NCBI GenBank assembly: GCA_002716045.1
Contig: PAZC01000010.1
Location: 1 to 40,135, forward strand
Length of the DNA stretch: 40,135 bases
Source: Opitutia bacterium
GTDB lineage: Bacteria; Verrucomicrobiota; Verrucomicrobiia; Opitutales; Seribacteraceae
Direction: 5' to 3'
In this document: positions 15,541 to 24,846 of the stretch, in pieces
Numbering within the stretch: the first letter of the stretch is position 1
Layout of the letters: every line of letters starts with the position of its first letter
The notes under the pieces: generated by a model
What the model saw: only the letters and a program-made list of their open reading frames with translations
The model's database searches: none
What the model was told of the DNA's origin: nothing
Position numbers and translations under genes: made by a program

Positions 15541-17339
15541 TCTGTGTTCTTTAGTATTTGAACAAAGGCTTCCTGGGGAATTTGCACGTTCCCTATTTGC
15601 TTCATTCTTTTTTTGCCGGCTTTCTGTTTTTCGAGAAGTTTCTTTTTGCGCGTGATATCACCACCGTAGCATTTCGCGGTGACGTCTTTCCGTACGGCCC
15701 CAATGGTTTCGCGTGCAACAATAGTGCCTCCCACCGCTGCCTGCAAGGCGATCTTGAAGAGTTGTCGAGGCAAGATGTCCCTTAGTTTCTTGCAAAGCGC
15801 CCTACCCCGGCTCTCGGCTTTCTCCGTATGCACGATGGTGGAGAATGCATCGACGGGATCTCCGTTGACAAGGATTTCCATGCGCACCAGGCGCGATTCC
15901 TGGTAATCGGCCAACTCGTAGTCCATTGAGCCATAGCCATGAGTGATGCTTTTGAGCCGGTCGTTGAAATCTACAAGTATTTCGTTTAGCGGCAGGTCAC
16001 AGAGGAGGAGAACCCGGGTCTCGTCGATTGTTTCGGTATGATCGCAGAACCCTCGTTTTTCGGTGACCAGGGCAAGTAAATCTCCGATGGAATCGTTCGG
16101 GGCATGGAGTCGAGCCTTGATCATGGGTTCCTCGATGGACTCTATTTCGGTCACCTCGGGCATCTCGAGAGGGTTATCGATCAACAAGACCTTTCCTTGG
16201 GTGGTAGTGACGCGATACACCACGCTGGGATAAGTCGCTATGATATCCAAGTCATACTCTCGCCGCAATCGCTCCTGGATGATTTCCATGTGGAGCAGTC
16301 CGAGGAAGCCGCATCGAAAACCAAATCCGAGGGCGGCGGAGGTTTCCGGTTGAAAGGTGAAGGCGGCATCGTTGAGTCGCAGCTTGGCCACGCTTTTCTT
16401 GAGTTTTGCGTAATCGGAGGTATCCAGTGGGTACAGTCCGCTGAATACCATGGAGCGGGCTTCCTTGTAGCCTGGAAGCATTTCACTGGCTGGGGAGGAT
16501 GCCAGCGTTATGGTGTCGCCGATCTTGACCTCGGCCACGTCTCTGATGCCAGTTACCACATAACCGACCTCTCCTTCCTCCAAGGCAGGAACAGGTACCA
16601 TTTCCGGGCTGAAACGCCCGACTTCCTTGATTTGCGTGCGGCGCCCGTCACTCATGAGAAGGGCATCCGCCCCTGCCTCCAAACGTCCGGAGAATAGGCG
16701 AACGTAGCAAATCACTCCTTTATATGAATCGAATTCACTGTCGAACACCAAGGCCCGGGTGTTCACGTAGTCCGAGCCTTTTGGTGGAGGCACGCGTTCC
16801 ACCACACTGGCCAGAATATCATCCACGCCCTCTCCCGACTTGGCGCTGGCAAGCAAGGCGTCGTCGGCGGGAATGGCCAGAATTTCCTCCAGTTGCCGTT
16901 GGACTCGTTCGAGGTCGGCTCCCGGCAAATCGATTTTGTTGAGCACAGGTATCAGGACCAATCCTTGGTTGTCAGCCAATTGAGCATTGGCCAACGTTTG
17001 GGCTTCGACCCCTTGGGCGGCATCCACCAATAGAATGGCGCCTTCGCATGCGGCGAGGCTTCGGGATACTTCGTAAGAGAAGTCGACGTGCCCCGGAGTG
17101 TCGATCAAGTTGAAAAGATACTCCTCGCCTTCCGCGTCCCGGTATATCATCGATACGGGATGACACTTGATCGTAATGCCGCGTTCCCGCTCCAAATCCA
17201 TGGAGTCGAGCAGCTGTTCTTTCATTTCTCGCTGGACTACCGTGTTGGTATTTTCAAGCAGTCGATCGGACAAAGTTGTCTTGCCATGATCGACATGAGC
17301 GATGATGCAGAAGTTGCGAATGCGTTTGACGTCTCCCAT
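15537..17339 (-). CDS. lepA: Elongation factor 4 (LepA), back-translocating ribosomal GTPase
   Basis: 600 aa, the usual EF4 length. G-motifs in order: AHVDHGKTT (G1), RERGIT (G2), DTPGH (G3), NKID (G4) and SAKSG (G5), then EF-G-like domains II, III and V and the LepA-specific C-terminal domain with KCYGGDITRKKKLLEKQK. It remodels stalled or mistranslocated ribosomes. ATG at 17339, divergent from dapA across a 74-bp gap that must hold both promoters. It is the first gene of lepA-lepB. Confidence 0.97.
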   Translation of the reverse strand: MGDVKRIRNFCIIAHVDHGKTTLSDRLLENTNTVVQREMKEQLLDSMDLERERGITIKCHPVSMIYRDAEGEEYLFNLIDTPGHVDFSYEVSRSLAACEGAILLVDAAQGVEAQTLANAQLADNQGLVLIPVLNKIDLPGADLERVQRQLEEILAIPADDALLASAKSGEGVDDILASVVERVPPPKGSDYVNTRALVFDSEFDSYKGVICYVRLFSGRLEAGADALLMSDGRRTQIKEVGRFSPEMVPVPALEEGEVGYVVTGIRDVAEVKIGDTITLASSPASEMLPGYKEARSMVFSGLYPLDTSDYAKLKKSVAKLRLNDAAFTFQPETSAALGFGFRCGFLGLLHMEIIQERLRREYDLDIIATYPSVVYRVTTTQGKVLLIDNPLEMPEVTEIESIEEPMIKARLHAPNDSIGDLLALVTEKRGFCDHTETIDETRVLLLCDLPLNEILVDFNDRLKSITHGYGSMDYELADYQESRLVRMEILVNGDPVDAFSTIVHTEKAESRGRALCKKLRDILPRQLFKIALQAAVGGTIVARETIGAVRKDVTAKCYGGDITRKKKLLEKQKAGKKRMKQIGNVQIPQEAFVQILKNTE

Positions 17340-17413
17340 TAAAAGGTTTGATCACAATTTTTCGTCCTGAAAAATCAACACAATACGAACGAAAAGAATA
17401 ACAGTACCTAGCC

Positions 17414-18304
17414 ATGAACTCGAGTAAGCTACAAGGAGCGCATACAGCGCTGGTTACTCCAATGCTTGATGGGGCGATTCACTTTGATGACTTGGCCAAG
17501 CGAGTGAATGCCCAGATCGAGGCTGGAATATCCGGACTGGCCCCAGCCGGAACCACCGGAGAATCCCCTACCCTCAACCACGAGGAACACGTCGAGGTGA
17601 TACGTTGCGTGGTGAGTGCGTCGGCAGGCCGTGTTCCGGTGTTGGCCGGCACCGGGTCGAACTCGACCGAGGAGGCCGTGAACTTGACCAAAGCCGCCGA
17701 CGAAGCGGGAGCCGATGCCTTCCTTGTGGTTGCGCCCTATTACAACAAACCGAGCCAAGATGGGCTCATGCAGCATTTCGGAGCCATTGCCGAGGCTACT
17801 GAAAAAAGCATTGTCCTCTATTCCATTCCCGGACGTTGCGGCATAGAGATAGCGACCTCAACCGTGGCCCGCCTCCATGAAAAATATCCTCACGTTAACT
17901 GCATCAAGGAGGCTGGCGGTTCTTGTGAGAAGGTCTCGGACCTTCGCTCCCTGCTCGGTTCTGATTTCGTTATTCTGTCCGGTGATGACGGCCTCACCCT
18001 ACCCTTCATTTCCTGTGGCGCAGTTGGAGTCATTAGCGTGGCATCCAACCTTATTCCCGATCAGGTCGCGCGCATGACCGCTTTGGCAAACGAGAATGAT
18101 TTCCAATCTGCCGGCGAGATACACCGCAGGTATCACGCCCTCTTTCGAGACCTTTTCATCGAACCCAATCCGGTGCCAGTCAAGTTCCTCATGAGCCGAC
18201 TGGGCCTGCTGACGTCGAATGAGGTGCGCCTTCCCCTTTACTCCTTGTCCGAAGAAAATCAAAATCTCTTGATTCAACTCGCGTCTGATCTCGACCTCTC
18301 TTAG
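17414..18304 (+). CDS. dapA: 4-hydroxy-tetrahydrodipicolinate synthase
   Basis: 296 aa TIM-barrel aldolase that condenses pyruvate with aspartate semialdehyde, the committed step to diaminopimelate and lysine. Active-site residues are visible: Thr47/Thr48 in GTTGES, Tyr110 in YYNKPSQDG, Tyr136 and Arg141 in LYSIPGRCG, and the Schiff-base lysine Lys165 in NCIKEAGG. Eleven nt separate it from dapB, so the two consecutive pathway enzymes are co-transcribed. Confidence 0.97.
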   Translation: MNSSKLQGAHTALVTPMLDGAIHFDDLAKRVNAQIEAGISGLAPAGTTGESPTLNHEEHVEVIRCVVSASAGRVPVLAGTGSNSTEEAVNLTKAADEAGADAFLVVAPYYNKPSQDGLMQHFGAIAEATEKSIVLYSIPGRCGIEIATSTVARLHEKYPHVNCIKEAGGSCEKVSDLRSLLGSDFVILSGDDGLTLPFISCGAVGVISVASNLIPDQVARMTALANENDFQSAGEIHRRYHALFRDLFIEPNPVPVKFLMSRLGLLTSNEVRLPLYSLSEENQNLLIQLASDLDLS

Positions 18305-18315
18305 GGACTATTGTC

Positions 18316-19047
18316 ATGCCGCTTCATATTCTTCTTAACGGGTCCCAAGGTAGGATGGGGCAAGCCATCGCTGCCGCAGCGCCCGATCGCAACGCTGAAA
18401 TTACCGCAGCCGTTGACTTGGGCGATGATCCTGCGTCTCAAGTTTCTAATTGTGACGTGATCATCGATTTCAGTCTCCGGGAAGCAACCCGTGGCATCGT
18501 CGAGCTGGCGGCGGAAAACGGAAAGGCAGTGGTCATTGGCACCACAGGTCATTCTCCGGAAGAGAAAGAAGGCATAGCCAACCTTTCCTCCAAAATTCCA
18601 ATGGTCTGGGCGGGCAACTATTCCACGGGAGTCAACTTGCTTTTTTACCTTACCCGCATCGCCGCTGAAGTCCTCGGGGAAGATTTTGATTGTGAAGTAG
18701 TGGAAGCGCATCATCGCCACAAGCAAGATGCCCCAAGCGGTACGGCCGAACGATTGCTCGAAGTCCTGCGCGAGGCGCGTGGACTGAATACCGATTCCAT
18801 AGTACATGGCCGAAGCGGGATCACCGGAGAGCGTCCCCGCGATCAGATTGGTTCCCATGCCTTGCGTGGGGGAGACGTGGTGGGTGATCACATGGCTTGG
18901 TTCGCTGGTGAAGGAGAGAAGCTCGAGCTTACGCATCGGGCTACGGATCGAAAGATTTTTGCGGTTGGCGCCTTGCGTGCAGCCCATTGGGTGGTTGAGC
19001 AACCACCCGACCTTTATTCAATGCAGGACGTTCTTGGCTTGCAATGA
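18316..19047 (+). CDS. dapB: 4-hydroxy-tetrahydrodipicolinate reductase
   Basis: 243 aa. Reduces the DapA product with NAD(P)H. The N-terminal nucleotide-binding motif is LLNGSQGRMG. The active-site signature is EAHHRHKQDAPSGTA, with His132/His133, Lys136 and the SGTA loop at 141-144. Also IGTTGHS and AGNYSTGVN for cofactor and substrate binding. Its TGA overlaps the ruvA ATG (ATGA), so translation of the DNA-repair gene is coupled to a biosynthetic gene. Confidence 0.96.
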   Translation: MPLHILLNGSQGRMGQAIAAAAPDRNAEITAAVDLGDDPASQVSNCDVIIDFSLREATRGIVELAAENGKAVVIGTTGHSPEEKEGIANLSSKIPMVWAGNYSTGVNLLFYLTRIAAEVLGEDFDCEVVEAHHRHKQDAPSGTAERLLEVLREARGLNTDSIVHGRSGITGERPRDQIGSHALRGGDVVGDHMAWFAGEGEKLELTHRATDRKIFAVGALRAAHWVVEQPPDLYSMQDVLGLQ

Positions 19048-19646
19048 TTGCGACCATTAGAGGCGAATTGACTGATTGCCAGCCTTTGCTGGCGGTGGTG
19101 GAGGCCGGTGGAATTGGCTATGAAGTGCATGTACCACTCACCACGACCGAAAAGATGCCAGCAATTGGACAAGAGGTTCAGCTTTTCATTCATGCGGCTT
19201 ACCGAGAGGATGCTCAAGTGCTTTATGGTTTCTCGGCTCGGGAGGAACGTGACTTTTTTCGTTTGGTGATAGACAAGGTGTCAGGGATAGGGCCACGCAT
19301 TGCGCTCAATCTGCTCAGTCAATTGTCCCTCCAAATCGTGCGCAATGCCATAGCCGAAGGCGATGCCGCGTTGCTAGCCAAGGCGCCTGGATTGGGCAAA
19401 AAAACGGCAGAACGCATCATTGTGGAGCTTCAGGACAAGGTTGGGCCCGTGACTGCCACGCAAGGGTCTGCTCAAGTGGCAGGCGGTGCATCCAACGACC
19501 AGTTCAAGGATGCAGTGGCTGCCCTGATTGCTCTTGGCTACAAGGCGGGCGATGCTGACAAGGCGGTTCGCAAGGCAGTCGATACTTTGGGGGAAGGCAC
19601 TCCCACCGAGGAACTGATCAAGGCTGCATTCTCAAAGAAGGCTTGA
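19044..19646 (+). CDS. ruvA: Holliday junction branch-migration protein RuvA
   Basis: 200 aa, typical RuvA length. N-terminal OB fold (MIATIRGELTDCQP, GGIGYEVHVPLTT, REDAQVLYGFSAREER), then paired helix-hairpin-helix motifs (KVSGIGPRIALNLLS, KAPGLGKKTAERI) that bind junction DNA, an acidic flexible linker, and domain III (ALIALGYKAGDADKAVRK) that contacts RuvB. ruvB and ruvC are not nearby. Last gene of dapA-dapB-ruvA, convergent with the ABC transporter after a 20-nt gap. Confidence 0.97.
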   Translation: MIATIRGELTDCQPLLAVVEAGGIGYEVHVPLTTTEKMPAIGQEVQLFIHAAYREDAQVLYGFSAREERDFFRLVIDKVSGIGPRIALNLLSQLSLQIVRNAIAEGDAALLAKAPGLGKKTAERIIVELQDKVGPVTATQGSAQVAGGASNDQFKDAVAALIALGYKAGDADKAVRKAVDTLGEGTPTEELIKAAFSKKA

Positions 19647-19666
19647 TCGGCTTGCTGCGCGAAAGG

Positions 19667-20359
19667 TCACTCCTCGAAGCGACCATCAAGCATTCTGAGG
19701 CAAACGTCAGCTTGGTCGGCGAGGGTCGGATTGTGAGTCACGAGAATAATTGCAGGACCTTCCTCTCGGGCTGCGTTGGCAAGTAACTCAAAAACCTTGT
19801 CCGAGTTTGCGGCATCAAGATTTCCCGTGGGTTCGTCAGCCAAGACGACGGCAGGCGAAGTGGACAGTGCCCTGGCGATTGCCACCCGTTGTTGTTCGCC
19901 ACCTGACAACTTGTTGGCAAGTCGGTGTCGCTTGTCTGCCAAGTCGAGGTCATCGAGCAATTTTTCGGCTCGAGCATTTGCTTCCTTGGTGGTCTTTCCT
20001 GCCTTGAGCATGGGCAGGGAAACGTTTTCCAAGGCAGTTAACTCACGGATCAGGAAATGAAACTGAAACACAAATCCCAGCATTTTGTTCCGCAAGGAAG
20101 TACGTTCCGTCTCAGAAACGCTGGAAACGGGTTGTCCCGCGAGCAGGATTTCTCCCGAGTCCGGGTGATCGAGCAGACCCAGCAAATAGAGCAAAGTACT
20201 TTTTCCGCAACCGGATGGACCCACGATGGAGCACATTTCCCCGGAAGACACCTTGATGGATACGCCATTCAACACCTTGGTTCGGGTCTCACCCTCCCCG
20301 AAGGAGTGGTGAAGGTCGGTGGCCCGAAGGATGGATTCCTCTTGCGGGGCTTCCTTCAC
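19667..20359 (-). CDS. LolD/MacB-type ABC transporter ATP-binding protein
   Basis: 230 aa, GTG start at 20359 in a GTGA overlap with the permease gene. Walker A GPSGCGKST, Q-loop FQFHFLIRELTALENV, signature LSGGEQQRVAIARAL, Walker B VVLADEPTGNLD and H-loop LVTHN are all intact, so it should hydrolyse ATP. The sequence around the signature is of the LolD/FtsE/MacB class, which works with FtsX-type permeases moving substrates at the periplasmic face. Promoter-distal gene of a four-gene export cluster. Confidence 0.93.
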   Translation of the reverse strand: MKEAPQEESILRATDLHHSFGEGETRTKVLNGVSIKVSSGEMCSIVGPSGCGKSTLLYLLGLLDHPDSGEILLAGQPVSSVSETERTSLRNKMLGFVFQFHFLIRELTALENVSLPMLKAGKTTKEANARAEKLLDDLDLADKRHRLANKLSGGEQQRVAIARALSTSPAVVLADEPTGNLDAANSDKVFELLANAAREEGPAIILVTHNPTLADQADVCLRMLDGRFEE

Positions 20360-21591
20360 GTTGCCTCCCTGATAATTTTAGCTGGCTCTACGCGGGCAGC
20401 TCGTCGAGCAGGAATCCAACTGGCGATTGCCATGACTACCATGGATATTCCTATGGCCCATAGATAATGGGATATGTCCCAGTTTACCACGAAGTGATCG
20501 GTGGAGAAGACCCCCCTTATATGCAGCGGGGCCTTGGAAATGCCATAAGTCCCCAATGCCCCGAAAAGACAACCGATGAGGGCGCCGCTCAAAAGTACAA
20601 TTCCTCCTTGCAGCAGGAAAATACGGGCGACGTCTGATCGAGTGAAGCCCACCGCCCTCAGAATGGCAATGTCCCGGGTTTTTTCCATCACCATTAGAGC
20701 GAAGACGTTGAACATGCCGAGTCCGGAAAGCAAAATGATCGTAGATACCGTTAGGGCCGAAGATAGCCGCAATACCTTGAATACATCCAGCCACACCTTT
20801 TCTCGTTCCTGCCAACTAACTACGCGATGCCCTAAAGCTGCCTGCATCTGAGCGGCTACCGCGGGAGCTTCCACGGGATCACGGATATCGATTTGAAACA
20901 CTGCGCCTCCGGCTGGTTGCCGAAACAAGGAGCGTGCGGTGGCCAAATCCAAGTAGATGCGTCTCTTGTCGATCTCACTGATGCCAGTCTCGAAGATAGC
21001 GGAGACACGCAGGCGAAGGGACTCGCTGTTGCTAACCAGATTGACTTTGTCTCCGGGGCGGAGATTCAGTCTCTCTGCCAAGCGATGACCCAAAAGGAGC
21101 CCGGATCGATCCGCATCAAAGTCTTCCAGAGAACCGAATACCACTTGATTGGCTAAATCGGAGACCGTCAAATGATCTTGCAAGCGAATGCCTATGGGCT
21201 GGACGCCTTGGGAGCGTACTCCGGTATCCAGGGTAGCCCGTCCTTCCAGCATTTCGGATATACCTGTGATCTCAGGGAAATCGGAGATCGCATCACGCAA
21301 CCGTGATGGGTAATCAACACCTTCCACGTATCGCTCCCCTGCCCCCAAGTCAAAACGTTGGCCATCCTCTTCGGTAGAGGTTATGGCGCCATTGCTTTGG
21401 AAACGGTCGGATATGCGAATGGCTCCATTGGTTCCGAGGATGGTCTTCTCGAAAAACTTGGCAAACCCTGTGGTTTGGGCCTGCGTGAAGACAAAAAAGG
21501 CTACGCCGAACACAATCCCCAGCAACGTCATTGCCATGGAACGTTTTCGCGAGACGATGAAACGCCAGGCGATCTGCAGGTTGGTTCCCAC
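20356..21591 (-). CDS. FtsX-family ABC permease (LolC/E- or MacB-like membrane subunit)
   Basis: 411 aa with a GTG start at 21591. Layout is the classical four-TM FtsX type: one N-terminal helix (about 15-40; SMAMTLLGIVFGVAFFVF), a large periplasmic domain (about 45-270), then three C-terminal helices ending in a basic tail (WIPARRAARVEPAKIIR). That tail motif is typical of LolC/LolE/MacB permeases. The ATPase is a separate overlapping gene rather than fused as in MacB. Next to an HlyD-type adaptor and a TolC-like protein, it probably drives a MacAB-TolC-like exporter. Substrate unknown. Confidence 0.88.
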   Translation of the reverse strand: MGTNLQIAWRFIVSRKRSMAMTLLGIVFGVAFFVFTQAQTTGFAKFFEKTILGTNGAIRISDRFQSNGAITSTEEDGQRFDLGAGERYVEGVDYPSRLRDAISDFPEITGISEMLEGRATLDTGVRSQGVQPIGIRLQDHLTVSDLANQVVFGSLEDFDADRSGLLLGHRLAERLNLRPGDKVNLVSNSESLRLRVSAIFETGISEIDKRRIYLDLATARSLFRQPAGGAVFQIDIRDPVEAPAVAAQMQAALGHRVVSWQEREKVWLDVFKVLRLSSALTVSTIILLSGLGMFNVFALMVMEKTRDIAILRAVGFTRSDVARIFLLQGGIVLLSGALIGCLFGALGTYGISKAPLHIRGVFSTDHFVVNWDISHYLWAIGISMVVMAIASWIPARRAARVEPAKIIREAT

Positions 21592-21601
21592 GAAATATTG
21601 C

Positions 21602-22720
21602 TTAGTTTTGGGACTCGGCTAAGCGAGCCCGTTGTCCGTTTCGAAAAAGGTGAGGCGTCTTGACAACCACCAACTCGCCTTCGGTCAATCCCTCGAGAAC
21701 CTCTGCAGTCAAAAGATTTCGGTGTCCCACTTTCACTTGGCGTATTTCGAGAACCCCTTCCTTCCAAATGCAAACGGATGATCCCACCAGTGCCCGCCGC
21801 GGAACCAGTATGACGTTCTTCTTCGAGGCTTTCACGATTTCAGCTTCTCCCGAACTACCTGCGGCGAAACGATCGTTGCCATCATCTAAGTTGACGAAGA
21901 GGTGCCTTCTGTTGGTGGAGCTATCAAGAACCTCGGATAGGCGTTCCACCTCGCCTTTAAAAATTTGATCTCCATGAGAAAGGAAGCTCACTGCAACCTC
22001 TTGCTCCACCGCTACTCCTTGAAAATCTTCCTCGTTGAGGGCAATCCGGATCAATCGTTCACGCGAATGAAGGATACCTAGTTCCTTTCCTTGCTGAACA
22101 TGATCGCCCGGTGAGACAAATACCTCGGTGAGAATACCGCCAAAGGGGCTCTTGATGGTGAGATCCTCGAGATGACTGAGGGTTTGAGCTTCCTTGGCTC
22201 GATAACTTTCGACTTTTTCACGCAAGGTGATTTCTTCGACCTCTAGGCGAGCCTGGAGGCCTTTCAAGGCATCCTCTTTCTTGCGCAACTCGGCTAACGG
22301 ATAGCGCCCTTCCTTGGCCAAGACGCGGAAATCCTCGAGTTCCCTGCTTTCGGAGGCGACTTGGAGCGCGAGCTCGGATTCAGTCGCCAAACGCGCTTCA
22401 GCTGCCTTCAGGCTCGCCTGGATCTCGTTCAATGCCAGTTCGACGTCCTCGGTTTCCAGTTGGATGATCACCTCGCCCGCCTCGATCGGTCGACTTGTGG
22501 AGTTGGGTTGCATAATGACTCGCTCAACCCGACCAGTTCGCATAGAGCTCAATCTTTGGGCTCTTTCAGGAAGCACTTCTACCCGTCCGGGCGAGGAGTG
22601 CTTGACCTTGCCTCTTGTAACAGCTTCCACCTTCACCATGGGCGTGGTGTCCATCCACATCCACCAACCGACTCCACCAATGGTGGTCAAGGCTACGAAA
22701 ATGAAGATCGCGGGTTTCAT
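21602..22720 (-). CDS. HlyD/MacA-type periplasmic adaptor
   Basis: 372 aa from the ATG at 22720. The frame extends to 22894, but that part overlaps the TolC-like gene. One N-terminal membrane anchor (MKPAIFIFVALTTIGGVGWW), then a lipoyl-like half motif, a long alpha-helical coiled coil (about 85-185; rich in Glu/Arg/Leu), a second half (TIKSPFGGILTEVFVSPGDHV) and beta-barrel domains. This is the usual membrane-fusion-protein order linking an inner-membrane pump to a TolC channel. It starts 16 nt after the TolC-like stop and ends 10 nt before the permease start. Confidence 0.88.
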   Translation of the reverse strand: MKPAIFIFVALTTIGGVGWWMWMDTTPMVKVEAVTRGKVKHSSPGRVEVLPERAQRLSSMRTGRVERVIMQPNSTSRPIEAGEVIIQLETEDVELALNEIQASLKAAEARLATESELALQVASESRELEDFRVLAKEGRYPLAELRKKEDALKGLQARLEVEEITLREKVESYRAKEAQTLSHLEDLTIKSPFGGILTEVFVSPGDHVQQGKELGILHSRERLIRIALNEEDFQGVAVEQEVAVSFLSHGDQIFKGEVERLSEVLDSSTNRRHLFVNLDDGNDRFAAGSSGEAEIVKASKKNVILVPRRALVGSSVCIWKEGVLEIRQVKVGHRNLLTAEVLEGLTEGELVVVKTPHLFRNGQRARLAESQN

Positions 22721-22736
22721 GATCAATGCGGTGCCG

Positions 22737-24098
22737 TCAAGGGGCAGACTTCCCTTCCCCGTGAAGAACGAGATATTCACCGAGCAAGCCAAGATAATCC
22801 ACCACTGATCCCATAAGGTCGAGTTTCGATTGGTCCAACTCGAGTCGATAGGCAAAGAAATCCTCCACCGTGATTCGGTTTTGGTCGAACTCAATCCGGC
22901 TTTTCTCGAATTTCTCCTTGCTGACAGCTGCCAACTCCTGACGTGACTTGACTAGCTCGGCCCGTGTTTCAAGGTCGTGCCTGAGACGGTCACGGTGAAG
23001 GACGAGGCGTTCCTTTTCATATTCCTTTTGTAACTGGAACCGTCTTTTCTTGGAAAGTGCCTCGCTTTTGAGTCCTTCGCTCTCGCGACCGTCGAACAAG
23101 TCCCATTGCACTTGGACGCCGAGCACGAGATTCGTGCGATCGAGGGTTTGAGTCGAGTCAAGAGCATCCACTTGGTCTTGATAGATCGAACCCACGAGAT
23201 TGACCTTGGGTTTTCGAATGGCCTCCGCCACGATGACCCTTTCGCTTTCCATGGCAATCGCGTGGTCCAAGCTTTCCAACGATCCACTTCGCAAAGACCC
23301 GCCTACCGGTACAGATGGGCGGGGGGCACCAAATTCTGTCACGAATTTTCGAAAACTGTCGGGTATGGCGAAACTCAATTCCTGCTGCCATCCGGTTTCA
23401 TGCGCGAATAAACGCTTTTCGGCGCGGATTTCCCTCTCAAGTTCGAAGATTCGTATTCGTTGACGCAAAGTGGCGATTTTGGTTTCCGCAACATCTACTT
23501 CCGTCAAGAGGCCCAATTCACGTTTGCGAATAGCTGTTTCCTGGTTCTCTTGGGCAAGAGAGAGGCTATCCTTGCCCAGTTCAAGGGCATAGCCATGCAA
23601 AACAAGGTCTAGATAGGAGCCACGTATGATCGAGGCCAGTTGCCTGCGTGTTTCGGCGTAACTGGATCTTGCATCAAGAATACCGAGTTGGGCAATTCTG
23701 CTTTCAGCCTGCAAGGCCCCCCAATGGTATAGGGGGCGTTTTGCGTTAGCCGATGCTAGAAAACGAAATCGATCGTCATAATTTCCTCCATCGCGATTTT
23801 CGTGCAGGGAATATGCGCTCAATCCCAAGCTGCCCCTCCAACTTTGTCTGCCATCACTCAAGATTTTGCGGGCGTGGGCTTCCTTTTCTCGTTGTCTCTC
23901 GACTCGTAGCAATGGAGCCGTGTTCTCGATCCCTCTCAATATGTCGCCCAGTTCGGCAAAGAACTCTTCCGGCATGCCTCGTGCCTTGGCAATTTCTTCA
24001 CCCGCTAGGGGGGCGGGCGGTAAAGATGGCTTGTCCTGGCCAAGGGAAGGAAGCACGGCCAAGAACGCGAAGCCTAGGAACGTAAACAACTTATGCAT
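22737..24098 (-). CDS. TolC-family outer-membrane efflux protein
   Basis: 453 aa from the ATG at 24098, which gives a clean signal peptide (MHKLFTFLGFAFLAVLPSLG). The open frame continues upstream to 24284 into the preceding cytochrome gene, which is not credible as coding. The mature part is mostly long amphipathic helices in two repeats (about 30-230 and 240-450), with short beta segments (SLGLSAYS, KVNLVGSIYQD, LGVQVQWDLFDG) matching the outer-membrane-efflux fold. First gene of the exporter set, 82 nt downstream of the CcoP-like gene, so it may have its own promoter or be read through from the respiratory operon. Confidence 0.87.
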   Translation of the reverse strand: MHKLFTFLGFAFLAVLPSLGQDKPSLPPAPLAGEEIAKARGMPEEFFAELGDILRGIENTAPLLRVERQREKEAHARKILSDGRQSWRGSLGLSAYSLHENRDGGNYDDRFRFLASANAKRPLYHWGALQAESRIAQLGILDARSSYAETRRQLASIIRGSYLDLVLHGYALELGKDSLSLAQENQETAIRKRELGLLTEVDVAETKIATLRQRIRIFELEREIRAEKRLFAHETGWQQELSFAIPDSFRKFVTEFGAPRPSVPVGGSLRSGSLESLDHAIAMESERVIVAEAIRKPKVNLVGSIYQDQVDALDSTQTLDRTNLVLGVQVQWDLFDGRESEGLKSEALSKKRRFQLQKEYEKERLVLHRDRLRHDLETRAELVKSRQELAAVSKEKFEKSRIEFDQNRITVEDFFAYRLELDQSKLDLMGSVVDYLGLLGEYLVLHGEGKSAP

Positions 24099-24180
24099 CA
24101 AAAGGGTTTCCAAGGCTGACAAAAGCCTCCCCGGAGGCGAGTTCAAAATAAGGAGCACGCAAAGTACCCCAAGGTATGAT

Positions 24181-24846
24181 TTACTCGGAGGCCCCACCAA
24201 AGGGGTACTTTTCCAATAATTCCTCGGGCGTCCAAGGCTTGTCTCGATCTCCAAGTTCCTTTTCGCTCGCCTGGATCTCCTCAACGCTTACTTCAGGATA
24301 CTTTTTGTCCGCATTGCTCCAAGAACCTCTGACGTAATTGATGATTGATGCAATTTGCTCCGGTTTCAAGTTCGCTGTCTTGGCTATGGCGGGCATTCCT
24401 GAAGGATTGTCATACACTTGACCCAGCACTTCGATTTTTCCGATCAATCCAACGTAGGTCATGCTGGCAATCCGTTTGCCATTGTCTACCCAATTGGATC
24501 CGTCAAGCGGCGGGTAGGTGCCGGCAATGCCTTTTCCATGGGGTTGGTGACAAGCTCCGCAATAGGTCACGTACAATTGCTCTGCCATTCTTGCCTTGGT
24601 CCGAGCTTCGCGGGCGGCAAGCTCCTCTGGCGTCATTTCACGATCAGGATGGAGGGCAAAACCATTAGCGTCCACTGATATGCTGATCCCGCCCCAAGTG
24701 AGCCAGGCAAAGAGCATGAGAGAGAGGAAGAATGGGAGAAACAGACTGGATGCGCCTTGCTTCGAGTTGTGTGATTCTTGCAATTCACGATCGGAGAAGC
24801 CCGTACCTTCCTCACCGTCCTTACCTTGACCTTTGGCCTTACTCAT
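24181..24846 (-). CDS. Membrane-anchored monohaem cytochrome c, CcoP-like
   Basis: 221 aa from the ATG at 24846, overlapping the CcoO-like stop by 8 nt. One N-terminal transmembrane helix (about 34-53), then a cytochrome c domain with CGACH (Cys96-His100) and likely axial Met151 in NPSGMPAIAKT, followed by the usual C-terminal helix (PEQIASIINYVRGSW). Genuine CcoP of cbb3 oxidases carries two c-haems; only one CxxCH is present here. The periplasmic domain probably passes electrons from the act complex to a soluble or membrane acceptor (inference). Last gene of the respiratory operon. Confidence 0.85.
   Translation of the reverse strand: MSKAKGQGKDGEEGTGFSDRELQESHNSKQGASSLFLPFFLSLMLFAWLTWGGISISVDANGFALHPDREMTPEELAAREARTKARMAEQLYVTYCGACHQPHGKGIAGTYPPLDGSNWVDNGKRIASMTYVGLIGKIEVLGQVYDNPSGMPAIAKTANLKPEQIASIINYVRGSWSNADKKYPEVSVEEIQASEKELGDRDKPWTPEELLEKYPFGGASE

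Noticed and set aside
17340-17413. Lysine riboswitch upstream of dapA
   Set aside because: The gap is only 74 bp, far shorter than the lysine riboswitch aptamer.
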